64,000 bases of DNA from Alcaligenaceae bacterium SAGV5 (lineage in GTDB: Bacteria > Pseudomonadota > Gammaproteobacteria > Burkholderiales > Burkholderiaceae_B), in the NCBI GenBank assembly GCA_009360345.1, contig SPDP01000004.1, positions 62,001 to 126,000 on the forward strand, given 5' to 3'. Shown here piece by piece: positions 61,963-64,000 of this stretch (within the stretch, counting starts at the first letter, position 1; each line of letters opens with the position of its first letter). The position numbers were made by a program, and so were the translations under genes. The notes below the pieces were generated by a model. That model saw only the letters and a program-made list of their open reading frames with translations. It did not search any database and had not been told where the DNA came from.

Positions 61963-63837
61963 ATGGTCATGCCCCCACTTTTTCCGTCGGCCCAGGACGT
62001 CCGCCCGCCACCGCCGTCCTTCCGGGTGCCCGGCCACGGCCGGGCCTGGGCCTGTTTCGTCCTCATCGGGGCGGCGGTGCTGGCGGCGGCGCTATGGGCG
62101 GCGGGGGGCATCGCCCGCGAGCAGGCCTATGCCGAGGCCATGGCGGCCGCGCGCAACGCGGCGGCGCTCAAGGTCGCGCTGCTGACCGCGGAGCTCGACA
62201 AGCAACGCTCGCTGCCATTCGTGCTGGCGCAGGATTCCGAGGTCAGGACCGCGCTGGCCACCGGCGACCCGGGGCGCTATGGCGCGCTGAATCTCAAGTT
62301 CGAGGCGTTGAGCCGGGATACGGGCGCCGCGGTCATCTACCTGCTCGATCCGCGCGGCGTGGGCGTGGCCGCCAGCAATTGGAACCAGCCCACCAGTTTC
62401 GTGGGCTCGGACTACGCGTTCAGGCCCTACTTCCAGGGCGCGGCGCACGCCGGCCAGGCAGAGTATTTCGCGCTCGGCAACGTCAGCAACCATCCCGGCC
62501 TGTACCTGAGCCGGCAACTGGAGCAGGGCGGCCGGACGCTGGGTGTCGTGGTGGTGAAAGTGGAGTTCGACGGCGTCGAGGCGGGGTGGCGGCGTTTTCC
62601 GGACCCCGTGTTCGTGACCGACGAGCATGGCGTCGTGCTGCTGTCGTCGCAGGACGAGTGGCGGTTCCTGGTCTACGGCGCGCTGCCGGCGGCGGGGCGG
62701 GACGCGCTGCGGGCCAGCCTGCAGTTCGGCGGCGCGCCGCTGTCGCCCCTGCCGGTGCAGGAGGCCCCGGCGCGCGAGGGACAGGTGGCGGCGAGCCTGC
62801 CGGGACAGGCCGCCCAGTGGTACGTGCATGTGCAGGAACCAGTGCCGGGCACGCCGTGGCAGTTCCATCTGCTGGGCGCCACGCGCGAAGCCATGGCGCG
62901 CGCGGCGGCGTCGGCCCGGGTGGCCGCGGCGTTGTTCGTGCTGTGCGCCCTGTTCTTGGCGGGGGTCTGGCTGCATCGCCGGCATCGTGCCCAGGATGTC
63001 GTGCTGGCGCAGGCGGCGGCGCGGCAGGAACTGGAGTCGCGCGTGGCGGCGCGCACGGGCGAACTGCGCGCCGCCAACGACCAGTTGCGGGCCGAGATGG
63101 AAGATCGGCGCCGCGCCGAAACCGAACTGCACAAACTGCAGGAGGAGCTCGTGCAGGCGAACAAGCTCGCTTTCCTGGGCCAGATCACCGCGGGCGTGGC
63201 ACACGAGATCAACCAGCCGGTCGCGGCGATCCGCAGCTACGCCGATAATTCGGCCGCCTACCTGGACCGCGGCAATGTCGAGCGGGTCCGCGGCAACATG
63301 GCGTCGATCGCCGCCCTGACGCAGCGCATAGGCGTCATCACGGATGAGTTGCGGACCTTCTCGCGCAAGACCTCGGGCGCTTCCCCCGGCCCCGTCCCGG
63401 TGGACGCCGTCGTCGACGGTGCGTTGACGCTGGTCGGCGCCCAGATGCGCCGGCACGGCATCGAACTCGAACGCCTCGGCATCGGCGACGGCCTGGCGGT
63501 GCGCGCCGAACGCGTGCGGCTGGAGCAGGTCCTGGTCAACCTCTTGCAGAATGCCATCGAGGCGCTGGAACAGACGCCCGGCCCGCGGATATGGATACGC
63601 GCCGCGCACGAGGCGGACCTGGTCGCCATCGAGGTCGGCGACAACGGCCCGGGCTTGCCCGACAGCGTCATGGCGGCCCTCTACACCCCCTTTGTCACCA
63701 CCAAGCCGCGCGGCCTGGGGCTGGGCCTGGTCATCAGCCGCGACATCGTCGCCGACTTCGGCGGCACGCTGTCCGTGCAGACCGCGCCGGGCCGCGGCAC
63801 GTGTTTCACCATTCGTCTTCCCGAGGTCGCTTCGTGA
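61963..63837 (+). CDS. dctB: C4-dicarboxylate sensor histidine kinase DctB
   Basis: 624 residues from ATG 61963; the open frame begins earlier with a TTG inside the DctD palindrome. Two membrane helices (FVLIGAAVLAAALWAAGG near residue 35 and ALFVLCALFLAGVWL near 320) enclose a double-PAS sensor domain with FRPYFQGAAHAGQAEYFALG, seen in dicarboxylate sensors. A coiled coil (about 345-400) leads to the kinase core: phospho-acceptor His414 in GVAHEINQPVAAIRSY, N box LVNLLQNAIEAL and G boxes GDNGPGLPDS and GLGLGLVISR. It phosphorylates DctD in response to C4-dicarboxylates. DctD starts at its stop (TGATG). Confidence 0.93.
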   Translation: MVMPPLFPSAQDVRPPPPSFRVPGHGRAWACFVLIGAAVLAAALWAAGGIAREQAYAEAMAAARNAAALKVALLTAELDKQRSLPFVLAQDSEVRTALATGDPGRYGALNLKFEALSRDTGAAVIYLLDPRGVGVAASNWNQPTSFVGSDYAFRPYFQGAAHAGQAEYFALGNVSNHPGLYLSRQLEQGGRTLGVVVVKVEFDGVEAGWRRFPDPVFVTDEHGVVLLSSQDEWRFLVYGALPAAGRDALRASLQFGGAPLSPLPVQEAPAREGQVAASLPGQAAQWYVHVQEPVPGTPWQFHLLGATREAMARAAASARVAAALFVLCALFLAGVWLHRRHRAQDVVLAQAAARQELESRVAARTGELRAANDQLRAEMEDRRRAETELHKLQEELVQANKLAFLGQITAGVAHEINQPVAAIRSYADNSAAYLDRGNVERVRGNMASIAALTQRIGVITDELRTFSRKTSGASPGPVPVDAVVDGALTLVGAQMRRHGIELERLGIGDGLAVRAERVRLEQVLVNLLQNAIEALEQTPGPRIWIRAAHEADLVAIEVGDNGPGLPDSVMAALYTPFVTTKPRGLGLGLVISRDIVADFGGTLSVQTAPGRGTCFTIRLPEVAS

Positions 63838-64000
63838 TGGCTGCTTTCCCCATGGACCCCGCGCTGCCGGGCACCGAGCCGGTCGACCGCGTGCTGTTCG
63901 TCGACGACGATCCCGCCATGCGGGAGTCCAACCTGCAGACACTGGAGCTGGCCGGTTTCCGCGTCGAGGCCGCCGCTTCGGCCGCCGAGGCCCTGGACCG
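63837..64000 (+). CDS. dctD: Sigma-54 response regulator DctD, N-terminal part (runs off window)
   Basis: 54 residues visible from ATG 63837, one-base overlap with the dctB stop. The start of a receiver domain is clear: VDRVLFVDDDPAMRESNLQT followed by LELAGFRVEAAASAAEALD, with the acidic Asp pair of the phosphorylation site. The AAA+ and DNA-binding parts lie beyond the window. The identity rests on the pairing with dctB and on the sigma-54 promoter of dctA. Confidence 0.85.
   Translation, partial: MAAFPMDPALPGTEPVDRVLFVDDDPAMRESNLQTLELAGFRVEAAASAAEALD

Overview
The window is a GC-rich (about two thirds G+C), densely packed stretch of what looks like a betaproteobacterial chromosome. The gene content points to the Burkholderiales, most likely the Alcaligenaceae (Bordetella/Achromobacter type): six periplasmic Bug-type (tripartite tricarboxylate transporter, TTT) solute receptors without any membrane subunits, several small aromatic-degradation loci each with its own GntR, IclR or LysR regulator, a double-length UvrA, and a MobA-type 3-hydroxybenzoate 4-monooxygenase. 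Genus is inferred; no rRNA, tRNA, prophage, insertion sequence or CRISPR was seen.

Layout. 1-5.5 kb: tail of an unidentified gene, then (minus strand) an iron-uptake operon of ECF sigma factor, FecR-type anti-sigma, TonB-dependent receptor with a signalling domain, and a PepSY membrane protein, behind a Fur-box-like site. 5.5-15.1 kb: an aromatic-catabolism cluster with two GntR/FCD regulators, 2-hydroxyacid dehydrogenase, two Bug receptors, a cupin, an extradiol-type VOC dioxygenase, an alpha/beta hydrolase, a two-subunit Rieske oxygenase and RidA. A repeated TTGnATnCAA palindrome lies at five places in its promoter regions. 15.1-18.8 kb: cyclic amidohydrolase, IclR regulator and Bug receptor with IclR-type palindromes. 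18.9-25.8 kb: TSUP permease, mobA, GntP permease, hemerythrin, LysR and a divergent Bug receptor, followed by an FAD monooxygenase (to 27.5 kb). 27.5-35.4 kb: IclR, Bug receptor, enoyl-CoA hydratase, NDP-forming acyl-CoA synthetase, a second VOC dioxygenase, an FAH-family hydrolase and 4-oxalomesaconate hydratase. With mobA the last gene implies growth on 3-hydroxybenzoate through protocatechuate 4,5-cleavage.

35.6-49 kb: Lhr helicase, an orphan Bug receptor, then a TetR (CecR-like) regulator divergent from a YbhGFSR-type ABC-2 efflux operon ending in an outer-membrane lipoprotein. 48.6-53.7 kb: Hsp20 and Lon, then a broken region where the 5' part of an autotransporter-like gene is joined to a tcdA lacking its start, and a class IV aminotransferase. 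53.7-60.3 kb: a 1935-residue tandem UvrA, two small unknown proteins and a clear terminator. 60.3-64 kb: dctA divergent from dctB-dctD (dctD runs off the end), with a sigma-54-like promoter and two DctD-type palindromes between them.

The most distinctive items are the GntR-controlled aromatic cluster with its repeated operator, the tandem UvrA, the autotransporter/tcdA chimera and the complete-looking sigma-54 control region of dctA.
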